From Salticus scenicus (lineage: Eukaryota; Arthropoda; Arachnida; Araneae; Salticidae): DNA of 64,000 nt. This document shows positions 11,820 through 24,700 of this stretch, in pieces. A program made the position numbers and the translations under genes. The stretch lies in assembly GCA_963930645.1 (NCBI GenBank), contig OZ005649.1, forward strand, positions 378,963,887-379,027,886, written 5' to 3'. Each line of letters opens with the position of its first letter. Position 1 is the stretch's first letter. The notes below the pieces were generated by a model. It was not told the DNA's origin. It saw only the letters and a list, made by a program, of their open reading frames with translations, and did not search any database.

Positions 11820-14190
11820 TTATCAAGTAGCCGTCATTATGTTTTCAAATGGCGGCTATAAATTATTAATGCACTTGGTAGAAATATTGATGTAGGCTAT
11901 GCACATATGGAGTTTTAAGCAAATCGGTTCATAAATGCATTTAAAATTTTCAAGTGGCCGGCACATGGAAACAAAATGGCGGGTTAAGTTGACAAATATA
12001 TGAAATGTATTTGTGAGATGAGTCTACTGTAAGCATATAGTTCGAATTAATTCAAAATCTCAAAAGTCATCGTGTTGAAAAATTAAGTTTCAAACACTTC
12101 GATCAAAATGGCAGAGAAAGTTGCTCATCTAAGATATCGTTGCAAATTTGAAAATAATTTTTTTTCTTTTTTTTAGAAATTCTTTTAAAGAGGCTTAGTA
12201 AGTTGATAAAATGTTAGTTTTCTGCATTTCTAGTTAGTTTTAGCATTAAAATAGCCTCACTTTTTCTTAAAAACATATTAAAAAGATCTAGTAACGCAGG
12301 TAATGGATTTGGCAAATTTTCCCCTATGGCGACTTTTTTGGCGAGAAAATACTTATCGATATACCAAAGATGGACACAATAACGAGATTGGTTTACGAGT
12401 TACGTGAATTTTCTAGATTTTTGTTGTTTGAATGATAAATCCAATTTTCATCTTTGATTTGAATTGACTAAGTATTTCTAAAGTTACCGTAATAACAAAT
12501 TTTCAAGTGGCCGCCACTTGGAAACAATACAGTGGAACAATTTGCCCAACAAACACATCCAAGATATTTGAAGCATAGGTTCACTGTCCAACTGTGGTTT
12601 AAATCAGCGCTGTGTTTCAAAAGTTATTATTATGGCAAATTTTCAAGTGGCAGTCTAAATGGCTGCGACTTGGAAACAAAATGGCAAAACAACTTGGCCA
12701 TCGAAATCATCCAGTTTATTTGTATGATAAGTTCATTGTCCAGTTCTAATTTAAATTAAATCAGTATTTCAAAAATTATCGTCCTAAGAAATTTTCAGGT
12801 GGCACCACTTGTAAAAAAAAGTGGAGTGAGATGCCCAGCGAACTTGTCTGAGATATTTGAACGATAAATCCACTACCCAAATTTGATACGAATTTATTCT
12901 GTATTACTAATGTTACCATAATGAAAAATTTTCAAGTGGCCGCCACTTGGAAATAAAATTGCGGACGAAATCACCAAGTGAACTTATCCTAGATATTTCA
13001 ACCATAAGTTCACTATCCAACTTTTATTTGAATCAGTTTAGCATTTTAAAAGTTATCGTGAGGGCATATTTTCAAGTGGCAGTGTGATTTTAAGTGGCTG
13101 GAACTTAGAAACAAGATGTCGGGACAAGTTGCCCAGTAAAAACATTCAAGATAATTATAAGATAATATCACCGTCCAAATTTGGTTCGATTTGGTGTACT
13201 ATTTCAGAAATTATCGTGAGTTAAATTTTCAAATGGGAGCCTGAATTCAAGTGGCCCCGCTTAACTTAAGATATCTGCCACTCTATAAAAATGGTGGATA
13301 TAGTTTATTAATAAAATTCATTGAGATTCTTACGTGGTCTGTATTTACATGAAAATTCAAACAATTTCAGAATACGCTTTTTATAATTTGAATTTGAAAT
13401 TTTCAAGTGGTCTCCACTTGAAAACAATATGTCGGAACAGCTTGGTTAACAAATTCATCTAAGTTATTTATAAGATAAGTTAAGACACTGTCCAAATTTG
13501 GTTCGATTTGGAGTATTATTTCAGAAGTTATTGTTATTTTAAATTTTCAAGTCGTAGCGTGATTTCAAGTGGCCCCGCTTAAATTAAGATATCTACCACT
13601 TTATTAAAAATGACGGATAAATTTCATTAATAAACATCATTGAGACCCTTATGTGGTCTATATTTACATCAAATTACAAACAAATTCGGAATACGCTTTT
13701 TACAATTTGAATTTGAAATTTTCATGTGGTCTCAACTTGAAAACAAAATGGCGGAGCAACTTGGTTAATAAACTCATCTAAGATATTTATAAGATAAGTT
13801 AAGGCACTGTCTAAATTTGGTTCGATTTGGAGTATTATTTCGGAAGTTATAGTGATTTTAAATTTTCAAGTGGTAGCCTGATTTCATGTGGTCCCGCTTA
13901 ACTTAAAATATCAGCCACTTTATTAAAAATGACGGATAAACTTCATTAATGAACTTCATTGAGACTCTTATGTGGCCTGTATTTACATAAAAATTCAAGC
14001 AAATCTTGCTTTAAATATGCTTTTTACAATGTCGGTTTGAAATTTTCAAGTGGCTGCCACTCAAAAACAGAAAGTCGGAGCAACTTGGTTAACGAACTCA
14101 TCCAAGATATTTATAAGATTAGTTCACTGTCCAAATTTGGTTCGATTTGCAGTATTATTTCGGGAGTTATCGTGATGACAAAATTTTCAT
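11820..14190 (+). repeat. Satellite-like tandem array with a higher-order period
   Basis: About a dozen diverged units of 140-180 bp share the core AAATTTTCAAGTGGC..CACTTGGAAACAAAATGG, part of which is a dyad (CAAGTGG-N-CCACTTG). Cores begin near 11948, 12495, 12637, 12790, 12927, 13068, 13217, 13400, 13540, 13717, 13862 and 14041. From 13251 the array is a two-monomer higher-order repeat: the phrase GTGG(C/T)CCCGCTTA recurs at 13251, 13569 and 13888, a spacing of 318 and 319 bp. Frames inside the array are chance openings. A short related piece is near 41165-41215. Confidence 0.8.
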
Positions 14191-14221
14191 TATATATATA
14201 TATAGATAGATAGATAGATAG
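14191..14221. repeat. TA / GATA microsatellite
   Basis: TATATA run followed by GATA repeats directly at the end of the satellite array. Confidence 0.8.
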
Positions 14222-15899
14222 GATTGCAATAGGTCGATTTCTAAAGAAATCAACCTAAAAACTACGACTGTGTTATCTACAAAATAACTGGTTGCTCTAT
14301 TAAAAAAAAAAAATCCATGTAATCCTATAATTTCTAATTCTCTTTGCTTGCGAGTTCTAGACAATTCTATTAAAAATCTAGAGAGTTTCTTTTTTGCATT
14401 AACGTGGTGAAACGTTTTTGAAAATCGTTGAAAATAAGTTATGAACACACAGTATGGACAGTAAATTAGGGACAGTTTTAGTAATTCTAATTCTAATTTT
14501 TGAATCATTTCTAGAAACCAAAGCTAGAATTTCTATTCTAGTAATACAAAAAATTGAAAATATAATTTATCGTTGCACCATCTAGAAGAGTATAGACTAG
14601 AAATTCTCGATCTTTTCGTTCATTCAGTTTATTTGTTTAACTTATACGCATAACTCAGGAAAACTTGTTTCTAATTCAGGGATTCTGAAAATGGCTACTA
14701 ATTCGTTTAAGATGAAGACGGTATATATTTTTTCCCGAGTGCGATTAGCTTTTGCATAGTATGGCCAAACAATAATTAGACAATTACAAAAACATATCTT
14801 AGAGAAATTGGCCTTGTTTTTTATTATAACACAAAATTTATATTTCTGACATTCTCCTACGTATAATTTATAATAATATACAATATGTAACTCTTATATA
14901 CATATAATTTCTTATTAAATTTCATTTTCGTTTTCATTGAGCATAAGAATTCATTTTACCTAGATTTTCAAGGTATTTCCTTTTTCCAGTGCACAAGTAG
15001 AAAGATGTATAGCGATCTTTTATAAGTTACTTTTTAAAAATAAGATTATACTCAAGTATGTCTCGATGTATCAGCCAGATGATCCATTCTCACAGTTTCT
15101 ATATGTCTTTCGGGAAACAGAAGTTAGTCTTTCATCATTCTTTGTTATTTCAAATATTCACTTTCTTTGACATTACACGACAAGATAAATCATTCTTTTA
15201 TCCAAATATGTTCCATTTATTACGAATTTTGCTTTCGAATAATAAATTTCATGCATTAAAATTTTCTACAATATATATATATATATATATTAACTGGTCT
15301 ACCTGACGTTACCTGGGTTAAACCAATGGAAGAACTGAATGAAAGAGTAAAATGGAAAGAAAAATGCATGAAACATTTCCCGAAGTCTTTAATAGAAAAT
15401 ATTATTAAAAAAAAAAAAAAAAAAAAAAAAAAGAAAACTGGTGTGGACTTAATACACGAGTAAAGACATATAAAACAAAGTTTACATGGCAAGTTACAAA
15501 ATAACAGAAAAAAACGCATGAGTTATCTTTGGAAACACCAATATCCGAGATCTAAAATTAACCTACCTAAGCAGGATAACTGTTAATTTTCCTGTAATAA
15601 CCATGCAATACATGAGAAAGGATATCTAAAATTGATTTACGTAACAATTTTGAAGAAAATCGTTAGAGCCGTTTTTGAGACTCGATTGTTGATCAGGAAA
15701 CAACAATTACATATGAAATGATATCTAAAAAAAGAGTTATTATGCCGAGTTTGAAAAAAATCTATGCTGCCCTTTATTAATGGAATGTACTTGCGAGACA
15801 TGAAATTGAGCTATTTATACAAAGCACTTATCAATGTTTCTTAACTAATCAACTATATCATTCAAATGTACATATAATAGAGTGTTCATATAGCAATTT
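14222..15899. other. AT-rich spacer
   Basis: No recognised gene. AT dinucleotide run at 15271-15290 and a 23-nt A-run near 15410-15432. Confidence 0.5.
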
Positions 15900-16296
15900 T
15901 CACCAAAATTTAAGAAATTAATCTGTATACACACCAATTCTGAAATTTCGTCGTTCTATCTTTATTAGTTTCAGAGATATGATAGTCAGAAGATTTCGCA
16001 CATACATACATACATAAACACACACACACTGATGAATTGCCGAAAACCACTTTTTGGACTCAGGTGACCTTAAAACGTGTAAATCAGAAGAAAACGCGAT
16101 GTCGATTTTTTTGACCGAATACAATACTTCCATTACTTACGGTAGTAGGGTAATGGAAGTAAAAGTAAATAAATACAAAAGGTACAGATTTAGTATGGGA
16201 AGCCTTTGGCGACTTTAAATATTTTTCCGATTTTTGTGATGAATTGAAGTGACTATCGCAATGAGGAATTTGCGCGTTTTCTGATTTTATTCTTAT
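15900..16296. repeat. Dispersed repeat fragment with ACAT and AC microsatellites
   Basis: Contains the phrases CACTTTTTGGACTCAGG, CTTAAAACGTGTAAATC and CCAATAC-like TTCCATTACTTACG. Related wording occurs near 28890-28950 and 46430-46560, so this is a dispersed family, possibly a non-LTR 3' end. Microsatellites lie at 16001-16028. It ends with CTGATTTTATTCTTATACTA, which resembles the end of the next element (18170-18195). Confidence 0.5.
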
Positions 16297-18195
16297 ACTA
16301 GCAGGCTTTGCCCGCTTCGCTGAGCACTATACTTAAATGAGTTGTCAAAATTCCATTACATTATTAATAATCTAAGTTACAGTTTCCTCTGTATTCCGTA
16401 GAGGTTTTTCCTGCTCGCAACGTGAGGATTCCGGGTCCACACTGCCTTCGGTTCAACTTACCCGCTTCTTACTTTCCCTTCCCCAGCGGCTAAGTTAGAA
16501 GTTTTGTGAAATCTCACCAAAGTACATAATGCGTACACCTAATCAACATCCACCACACACCAAAATGCATCATTCTAAGATAATGTAAAGCGAATTCAAA
16601 CAGAATAACGTGTTTTTACGCGTGTTTATTGCCCCCCCCGACCCCAAGCGGGTAAGTGGGTGAATTTCGTAAAATCTCGTTACAGTAAGTGTCAGATACA
16701 TATAAACAATTTGCGCACCAAAATTCGTGACCGCAGATCCCATAGCTTTCCCAAGACAAATTTAGCGCTAAAGGGGGGAGGGGGGGGTCTTGAATTTGAA
16801 CCCCCCCCCCCCCCCCGAAAAAAAAAAAAAATCGAAAATCACAAAAAAAAAAAAAAAAAAAAAAAAATGTGTTTTTGAAAATATTCTAAAGAAGACACGT
16901 GGCTATTTTCAATACCTTTGTAATATCTTTAGTAGAGCTCTACTAAAAAATCCGGAATTTCTTAAATTCCCCCTCCCCTCCTTTAAGAATCAAGAATTCT
17001 AAAATCCTACATAATGTTTTATTTATACTCAAGTCTAGTCTCATCATGTGCAATTTCTTCACCGTGATGTAATTTGGGGCCGAGTTATGCTTACAAACGT
17101 TCTTTTGCTTCCTGTCCCGCTGGGGGGAAGGGGATATTTCGATAAATCCCGTTTCGATAAATCCCGTTAGGTGCCGGTTGCATATAAAGAATTCAAGCAG
17201 CAAACTTCGTGACCGCAGCTCTCATAAATTTTCCAGGACAAATTTAGCGCAAAAAAGTGTGTCTCGAATTTGCCCTTTGTAACACATACTCCCTCCCCCT
17301 CCCCCCCAAAAAGAAAAAAAAAATGGCAGATCACAAAAAGTCAAAAATGTGTTTTAGAAAATATTCTAAGAAAGTCGCATAGCCTGTTTTCAACATCTTT
17401 ATTCCATTTTCGGTAGAGTTCGACTCATATCAGGAATTTTCAAAATTTCCCGCCAAAAATCGATTTTTCCCTTCCTTCCTTTAAAAGTCGAAAATTCCTA
17501 AATCGCAGATAATGTTTTATTTGTACTCATGTCTAGTCTCCCCATGTGGAATTTCTTTATTGTGAAGTAATTAGGAGCCGAGAGCCAAACGTGTTTTTGT
17601 CTTTTTCTCCCGCAGGGGGAACGGGGGGGGGGAATTTTGGAAATGTTGATAGATATAATTTTAAGTTGAGTAAAGACCTAAATTCATTTCAAGCGCTGTT
17701 GAATTCCGTCCAGCCGTTCTCAAGTGATACCCGGACAAACGTGTTTTTGTCTTTTGCCACCCAGGGGGGAACGAGGGGGAATTTCTGAAATGTTGATAGG
17801 TATAATTTTAAGTTGGATAAAGATCTAAGTTTCTGCCGAGCGCTGTTGAATTCAGTCCAGCCGTTCTAAAGTGATGCCCGGACAAACGTGTTTTTGTCGT
17901 TTGCCCCCCAGGGGGGAACGGGGGGAAATTTCTGAGAAGTTGATAGATATAATTTTAAGTTGGGTAAAGTTCTAAGTTTCTGCCAAGCGCCGTTGAATTC
18001 CGTCCAGCCGTTCTCAAGTGATGCCCGGACAAAAAAAGCGACATACAGACACGATGACACACACACACACAGAGGCAAAATTTTCTGAAGTCACTTTCGG
18101 CTTTCATGGTGTGTGAAACGTGAAGATATCGCAAAATTTTTCGTTTCTGACAAATTTACAAACAAAACTCTGATTTTATTAATATAGATAATAGA
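16297..18195 (+). repeat. Composite dispersed repeat with internal duplications
   Basis: Opens with TACTAGCAGGCTTTGCCCGC and closes with CTGATTTTATTAATATAGAT. This head and tail combination is one I associate with abundant arthropod dispersed repeats; I cannot name the class. A block of about 480 bp is duplicated (roughly 16695-17170 and 17176-17590; both copies contain GTGACCGCAG and GACAAATTTAGCGC). Then a 147-150 bp unit repeats about three times, with CAAACGTGTTTTTGTC at 17586, 17736 and 17883 and the next boundary near 18030. Long G, C and A homopolymers occur at 16770-16867. Confidence 0.7.
17586..18030 (+). repeat. Tandem repeat, 147-150 bp unit, three copies
   Basis: Each unit holds CAAACGTGTTTTTGTC, a G-rich run, TTGATAGATATAATTTTAAG, then GCTGTTGAATTCCGTCCAGC and CAAGTGATGCCCGGA. 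Units start at 17586, 17736 and 17883. Confidence 0.8.
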
Positions 18196-18422
18196 AAATT
18201 AAAAGGTAAGAAAAAAAATACATACATTTTCTTTATTTGAAATCTAATTACTGATTTATAACAATTTTAACATCGCACTATTTACTCTATCGAGAAAACG
18301 CAGTACAGTATATTGTGACGTCACTCTTCATGACAACAAACGGGAGTAATCGTTGTTTACATTCGATTTTGTGATATGCTTTGCTTCTTGAATCAGTGAA
18401 ATAGGTTTTGTATTTTATACTA

Positions 18423-18580
18423 ATGACGGATATTAAAAAATCGCAGTATAAATATTGTATTGTACCACACTGTACTAATACAACGGCTAAATGCTTCTCA
18501 AAAGTTATTTTTTAGCGTTCTAAAAGGTCCTATTAAACGTAAAAATTGGACAACCGCCATGAAAAGGAAACAATTGAAAA
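18423..18580 (+). pseudogene. THAP-type zinc-finger N-terminus, frameshifted
   Basis: From ATG 18423 the translation includes YKYCIVPHCTNTT, the first CX4C pair of a THAP (C2CH) DNA-binding domain. After a slip in the T-run at about 18508-18514, homology continues in another frame as a GPIKRKNWTTAMKR block with the conserved tryptophan. The remaining His/Cys residues are not seen. THAP domains occur in cellular DNA-binding proteins and in P-element transposases. Nothing downstream extends it, so it is an isolated first exon, a transposon remnant or a retrocopy. A second fragment of this kind is at 62566. Confidence 0.5.
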
Positions 18581-19023
18581 TAATAATGATAATGGAAAAC
18601 GGTGATAATGATATTAAATGATTATAAGATAAAAAAGAAATGCTTAGAAAGCACATAAAAGATTGATAATTGCGAAAATTAAAACGAACTGTTCCTTACT
18701 AATAGTGCTGGGCGATGTTGACATTTCTTAAATCGATATATCGTTCGTCTAAAATACCGATATAAGGATATATCGATTTAATGCAGCGTTACCAATTGTA
18801 GGGTATAATCCCGACACGTAAGGACTTTTAGCAGTTTTTAGAATGTAGAGACGGTTTATAGTTAGTTTGTTGGGTTTAATGTCTCAGTAGTACAGCGTTA
18901 CAATATAAAAAGTTTGGTGTTAGTTTGAACCAAAACTTGGTACTGAAGTAGCTGCAACTACCTCATGGTTTAACTTTTTACCATCATTTGTTAATTTTAG
19001 ATAAACCAAATATTTGTATTATG

Positions 19024-19052
<29 letters not shown>
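19024..19052. repeat. Poly(A) tract
   Basis: Uninterrupted A-run of about 28 nt next to the tRNA-like sequence at 19062-19128. Confidence 0.9.
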
Positions 19053-19055
<3 letters not shown>

Positions 19056-19061
19056 AAATTT

Positions 19062-19128
19062 GCCGAGACGGGGATTGAACTGAAGATCTTCTTGTCTCAA
19101 GTCAAACACTCTGACACTGTGCCACGCT
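19062..19128 (-). repeat. tRNA-like sequence, probably SINE head or tRNA pseudogene
   Basis: On the minus strand it reads GTGGCACAGTGTCAGAG (A-box like), a possible anticodon loop CTTGAGA and AGTTCAATCCCCG (B-box like), in tRNA order and spacing. The stems do not pair well and there is no CCA-compatible acceptor, so I treat it as tRNA-derived (Ser TGA-like) and not as a working tRNA gene. Confidence 0.35.
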
Positions 19129-20810
19129 TTTTTGCCCACTTATTATATTTCGTTCATTTTCATAAAAGGGATTAAATTTTCTAGGGTCTTATCTTAACCC
19201 ATAAGTGAATTGTTGCTCAAAATTTGCCTTTTAGCCTATGTTTTCGACCTCTCTTTTAATTTAATCTTGGTTTGGTTTCAATAGGAATTTTACTGATTTA
19301 TACTTCCCTTGTGAGTGGATGTATGGTAACTCAAATTTTGGTTCAACTTAAATTCAATCGCAGGAAGTAGAAAACTTAAAAATGAGGTTGAGCCATATAA
19401 TGGTATTGCTTATAACATTACTCCATATATAGTCGGATATAAAATTATTCGAGCGCTAGCAATATTTTCTATATAAAAAATGTACACTTAATATTGCTCT
19501 GTAAAATAAATTCTTGTCAAATCATGTTCTTAGTCCGTTTAAGAAACAGCCTTCTGATAAAGATATAATGCTTTAATACTAATTATTATAAAATTATTCA
19601 TTATTTTCTACAGTTCAAAATTTATACATCAGTATAATTAATATAGCGCAGTTTCGTTTTATCACAAATTATATTATATGGACTCGTGACGTGAGATTTC
19701 ATGAGTAACATTCAGAACATTTAAAACACCCCAATTTATTATTATTATTTTAGCTAATTGATAAATTCAGAATTTTACTATTTCGTACTACTTTGTAATG
19801 CACTAAAATATTTATATGCCCCACTTACATGCGAATAAATTGCAAAATTGCTAGTATCAGCAGAAAATTGCTAATTAAGAGAAGCGCTTCACACACGTTA
19901 TTAAATTTCTAGTGCATTGAATCTCCTAATAAATATAATTCTTAATTAAAATTTTCTAAAATATAATTCTTTTTAAAACGTTTACGACATTTACTTTTTT
20001 TTTATTAAAATTTTAAAATTTTTACTTATTTTAGATTAAATTACATGAAATATTACAAAAGACAAAAAGTCTTAAATAGCTAACTCAGTATAGGGAAATA
20101 AATTTGATAGAAAGAACAATTTGGTGCATTTGAAGAGGAAAAAAAATCAATTTTCACAGCATTTAAAATTATTTTTAAATACTCATACTGTTCGAAATAC
20201 CCATACCTTCGAGTACGCATACCCTTTAAATACGCATACCTTCCAAATACATAAAAATTAGATATTAAAATAATCATATCTAAAGCAACGCCGTTGTTTG
20301 AATTAATTTATTTTTAACAATATGACAATGTCGTATTCTGTACTAATATTAATGAACTTAATGACGAAATATTATTAATTACATAAAATATTAATAAAGA
20401 ATAGTTAATTCACTTATCTAATTGACATAAACTGGGATTTCTTATTTATAAATTATAGGAACTGGCAAAAAATATAACAAAAAATAGCAGAAGAAAATAC
20501 TAACATTGACAAAATAAATCTCTTGTAATCAAACGAATTTTGAATGAATGAATAATCCCATTTCATCTACCCAAACTTAACCGGAATGCTTGTATCAGAA
20601 ATCAGAATCTGTTTTCATTTTGCTTCTGCACATGCGTTAAAACCGCAATCACGGCTCATCGAAAGAATGCACTAAATCGAAACGGCATTTCGAATGAATA
20701 TTATTCGCTTGATTTTTTGCGGTTTCTCAGTCAAGATTTTTATGATTTAATTGTCTATGAGTGCGCATGCTTGACTAAATCGTTATCCCGTTGAATGAAT
20801 ATGACTAGCT

Positions 20811-20880
20811 ATCTGGCATTATTCCAGCATAGAATCGGTGTAATCTGGCATTAATCCAGCATAGAATCGGTTTAGTCTGG
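20811..20880. repeat. Tandem duplication of about 34 bp
   Basis: TCTGGCATTATTCCAGCATA and TCTGGCATTAATCCAGCATA, each followed by GAATCGGT. A nearby patch (20178-20250) repeats AAATACGCATACC-like 18-19-mers. Confidence 0.8.
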
Positions 20881-21150
20881 AATCAGATTTTCCCGTACTT
20901 TGATGTTTCTGCATCGATATTTTACGGAAGATGAAATTTTTAAATCGGATAAACGATATTAGCGTTAAATCGATATTTTATTTTACATCGATATAAAGCC
21001 CAGTCCTACTTACCAACTAGGTTAACAAAATGTAAACATTAAAGGATCACAAAATGCGACGCCAGGCAGCGTTTTGAAGTCACGTGATTTTTGGTTTATT
21101 TTTAAGTTATTTTAAAAATTGAGAGCTTTTTTTTGTCTTTTTAGTATATA

Positions 21151-21626
21151 TGTAGATTCTTGGCTGGGTGTCTAGGGGTGGGGCAATGAAGAGCTGCAAC
21201 TTAGATAACGAAAACATTTATTACGTAATATACACAACACAGATTAAATACAAGGATTAATATAACAGCAGACTTTCTATCATTAACCAACTGCTGGTTT
21301 CGAGGCTTAGCACATAACAAACTTTCTTCATCAGTATAACCGTAACAAAATAACATTTAAGCACCTACTCGTACTTTTATTCACAAAAACACCTACGCGT
21401 GCTATCAAATAGTAAAAATGAAGTAATGAGCCCTCCATGGCTCTACACACTTATTATGAGCATTCTGTGCTCAAATTAGGACTAAATGAGCATGTCAGCC
21501 TTCACGCTGACGGTCTCAACCGATCTCCACTGCAGCCAGATCTCAACTGACTCCCGTCCGTCATCTCATTCAAAGATAAGCATCAGAGGCAGCGCCATCT
21601 GTTGGCTGTGCAAGGAACTTCCCACA
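21151..21626 (-). repeat. 3' LTR of the minus-strand gypsy element
   Basis: 476 bp, the partner of 26644-27119. It is downstream of the pol stop in element orientation. No obvious polypurine tract lies at 21627-21700, which is unusual. Confidence 0.9.
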
Positions 21627-21789
21627 ACGCTCGGCCATTCTGATGTGCGGTGACCTCACCGTAAACCAGCCTGGGGTACTAAAGGATATCTGCAAAATAC
21701 AATTAAAAGAAAAAAAAAGAGAAACAGACATAAAAAAAAATTATGTACATAAAAATTCACAGTTAACTTTTTCTTTAAAGTTTATCAGT

Positions 21790-24700
21790 CTAGTTTGTGG
21801 ACCATAATTTCATATGGTCTGCAGAAGTACTAGTATGTATAGGTCCTTCGTGATCACCTATCTTCTCGACTTCATATCTGTCTTTGGTCTTTACTCGCAC
21901 AACTTTATAAGGACCTAAGAATTTTGGCCTTAGTTTCATGCCGGTTCCAAACTGAGTTCGCTGGATGGCAACTAGATCATTAATTTTATACACATGGGCT
22001 TTCTTTCTCTTCTTGTTGTAACATCGGTGATTTTCTTCTTGAATCTTAAGAATGTTTTTTCTTGCTTCTTCACGAATGGTGTTAAGGTTATCAAGCATGG
22101 AATTTATCCTTTCCTCTTCGAGAAGTTCTAGTATTCTCTTATCTTCTTTCCTTCTCATTGTTACTCCAGTGAGTAATTCGAACGGAGTTCTTTTGGTACT
22201 TCTTGATACGGTGGAATTAATAGTTCTCTGGACAGCCTCAACAAACTTGTACCACTTGTTAGGGTCATTTATACATAACTTGGATAATACAGGAATGATT
22301 GTTCGATGCAGTCTCTCAATTTGACCATTCCCTCTTGGGATTCCAGTTGTGATGGTGTCATGTTCGATTCCCTCGGATACACAGTAATCTGCAAACTCCT
22401 TAGATATGAACGCAGGTTCTTGATCGGATATTATTCTTGCGGGATTACCAAAAATAGCAGCTTGCTGTTTTAATTTTTGCTGAAGAAGTTGATTTCACCG
22501 GATATAGCCACGAAAATTTACTAAATCCATCGATGACAGTGAAAATGTGATTGTAGTTTTTGTTAGTGGTTGGTAATGGACCCACAAAATCGATGTGATA
22601 CGTGGATAATGGTATATCTCCTTTAGGGATAGGGTTCAAAAAACCTTCTCCTTTTCCCTGTTTCTTATTTACAAGTATACATTCTACACAACTTTTTACA
22701 ACATTATCTATGCATTTTTTCATATTAGGAAAGTAATATTCTCGTTTAACTAACTCTTCAGTTTTATTAGCCGAAAAATGTCCTAAGGCATGACATTTCT
22801 TTACGACCTCGATTTGCATGATCTCTGGGACAATTAGTACATCCCTATCATATAACACTTTATATAAAACATTATTTTTTAACACATATTCGTCATTTTG
22901 GTTCTGTCGTAAAAGTGATTTCATAGTGTTGATAAACTCATCACTTTCTTGAGCAGTAGCAATACGATGAGTAAGGGTATCAGTTGTTACAGTCATTACA
23001 GGGTGTCTGCTAAGCGCGTCAACATGCTGCATTTGTTTACCAGGTCGATGTTCTACTTCGTAGTCGAATTCCTGTAGCAGGAAACACCACCTGGCTACCT
23101 TAGGTGTCAATTCACGTTTATCTAAAGTTTTAGTGAACGCTTGACAGTCAGTATAAATTTTAAATTTACTACCTAATAAATAGTTCCTAAATTTTTTAAG
23201 GGCTTCTACTATCGCTAACACTTCTAACTCATAACTACAGTATTTTTCTTCTTGTACAGAGGTCTTTTTACTCATATAATGGATTGGATAGTACTGTCCA
23301 TCGTCATCTTCTTCTAGTAAGATTGCACCGAATCCTAATTTAGACGCATCTGTATGAAATTCTAACTTATAGCCTTGTTTAAAAAGATGTAAGACAGGCA
23401 AATTAGATAAAATGTCTTTCAGCTTTTGAAAAGCTAATTTCTGCTCTTGCTCGAATTTAAATGGAGTGGAAGCACGTAATAAGTCACTGAGTGGTCTTGC
23501 TATGTTGACATATGAACGAATAAATTTTCTAAAGTAACCCGTTAAACCTAAGAAACTCTGCACTTCCCTAGCATTACGGGGTTCTGGGAAATTTTGGACT
23601 GAAAGAGTTTTTTCTACTGAGGGTTTAATCGTGCCATTCTCAATTATGTGACCTAAGAAATCGATCTTACGTTTCAAAAACTGACATTTCTTTAAATTTA
23701 ACTCTAGACCAAATTTTGATGCCGTTTCTAACACACGTTTTAATTTATCTAACCCTTCATTCTCATCTTTAGATGGAATAATTATATCATCTAAATAAAT
23801 AATTACAGTACCATCTTTTAATAGGTCTTTAAACACATAATTTACATATCTTTGAAATACTAAGGGACTATTACATAATCCATAGGGAACTTTTAGAAAC
23901 TCATACTGGGCATTATCGGTCACAAAAGCTGTATATTTCCTACTTTTTTCCTCTACATCAACTTGTAAAAACGCATTCTTTAAATCTAGTGTCGAAAAAA
24001 CTTTACCCTCCCCTAATCTATCAAATAAATCCTCAATATTTGGCAACGGGTATTTATTTTTAATAATTTTCTTATTTAAAGCACGATAATCACAGCATAA
24101 CCTTATTCCTCCATCTTTTTTCCTACACACCACTATTGGCGAAGCATAATTTGACGTACTTTCTCTAATTATACCATATTTTAACCACTGGTCAATTTGT
24201 CTATCCACCTCTGATTTCTCTACAAATGATATTCTGCGAGAGCGTAAGCACACTGGTGTATCATCAGATAAAATAATAGACATTTTTAAATCAGTACTTT
24301 TTGTTTTAACTGGCTTATAACTTTTTATTAATTCGCTTAATCTCTCTTTTAACGACTTATCTAAAATATAACTGACATCGAATTTTTCTTCTTCTGAAAA
24401 ATTGCACATATTTGAAAAAAAAGAATCTATTTCATTTTCCTTTCGATCGAATACAGGAAAAGAACACTCACCTGCTTCATCGAAAGCGCTTTCCCCCGAA
24501 CTCAGAAAAATTTTCCCCCCTATGTCGGAATTCGAAACATGTGTTTCCTCTTTATTTTGTTGTTTCAAAATATGAAAGATATTACCAGGGAGAATTACGT
24601 CACATGACAAATTGTTGCAAAAAGCCCCGATTACATTTATTGAATCATGATTAGGTAAAGATATTTTAAATTCAGTCAGATTTGCATCTTTCTTTTCATT

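Larger units (their letters stand above)
18703..21008. mobile_element. hAT-type DNA transposon, non-autonomous
   Basis: The ends are TAGTGCTGGGC (18703-18713) and GCCCAGTCCTA (20998-21008), imperfect 11-bp inverted repeats of hAT style. They are flanked by 8-bp duplications CTTACTAA (18695-18702) and CTTACCAA (21009-21016), which differ at one base; 8 bp is the hAT signature. Subterminal ATCGAT and CGATAT motifs cluster at both ends (18731-18781 and 20944-20994). I see no transposase frame inside the 2.3 kb, so the element would depend on a transposase encoded elsewhere. It contains a tRNA-like sequence near 19062 and small tandem duplications. Confidence 0.75.

Noticed and set aside
11820..14190. 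CRISPR-like direct repeats
   Set aside because: Units are 140-180 bp with no short identical repeats and unique spacers; this is eukaryotic tandem DNA.
15058..15519. Frames of 82 and 87 residues on both strands
   Set aside because: They run through AT and A/T homopolymers and encode low-complexity hydrophobic sequence.
21627..21789. Possible env gene of the minus-strand gypsy
   Set aside because: Only about 160 bp separate the pol stop from the 3' LTR and there is no open frame.
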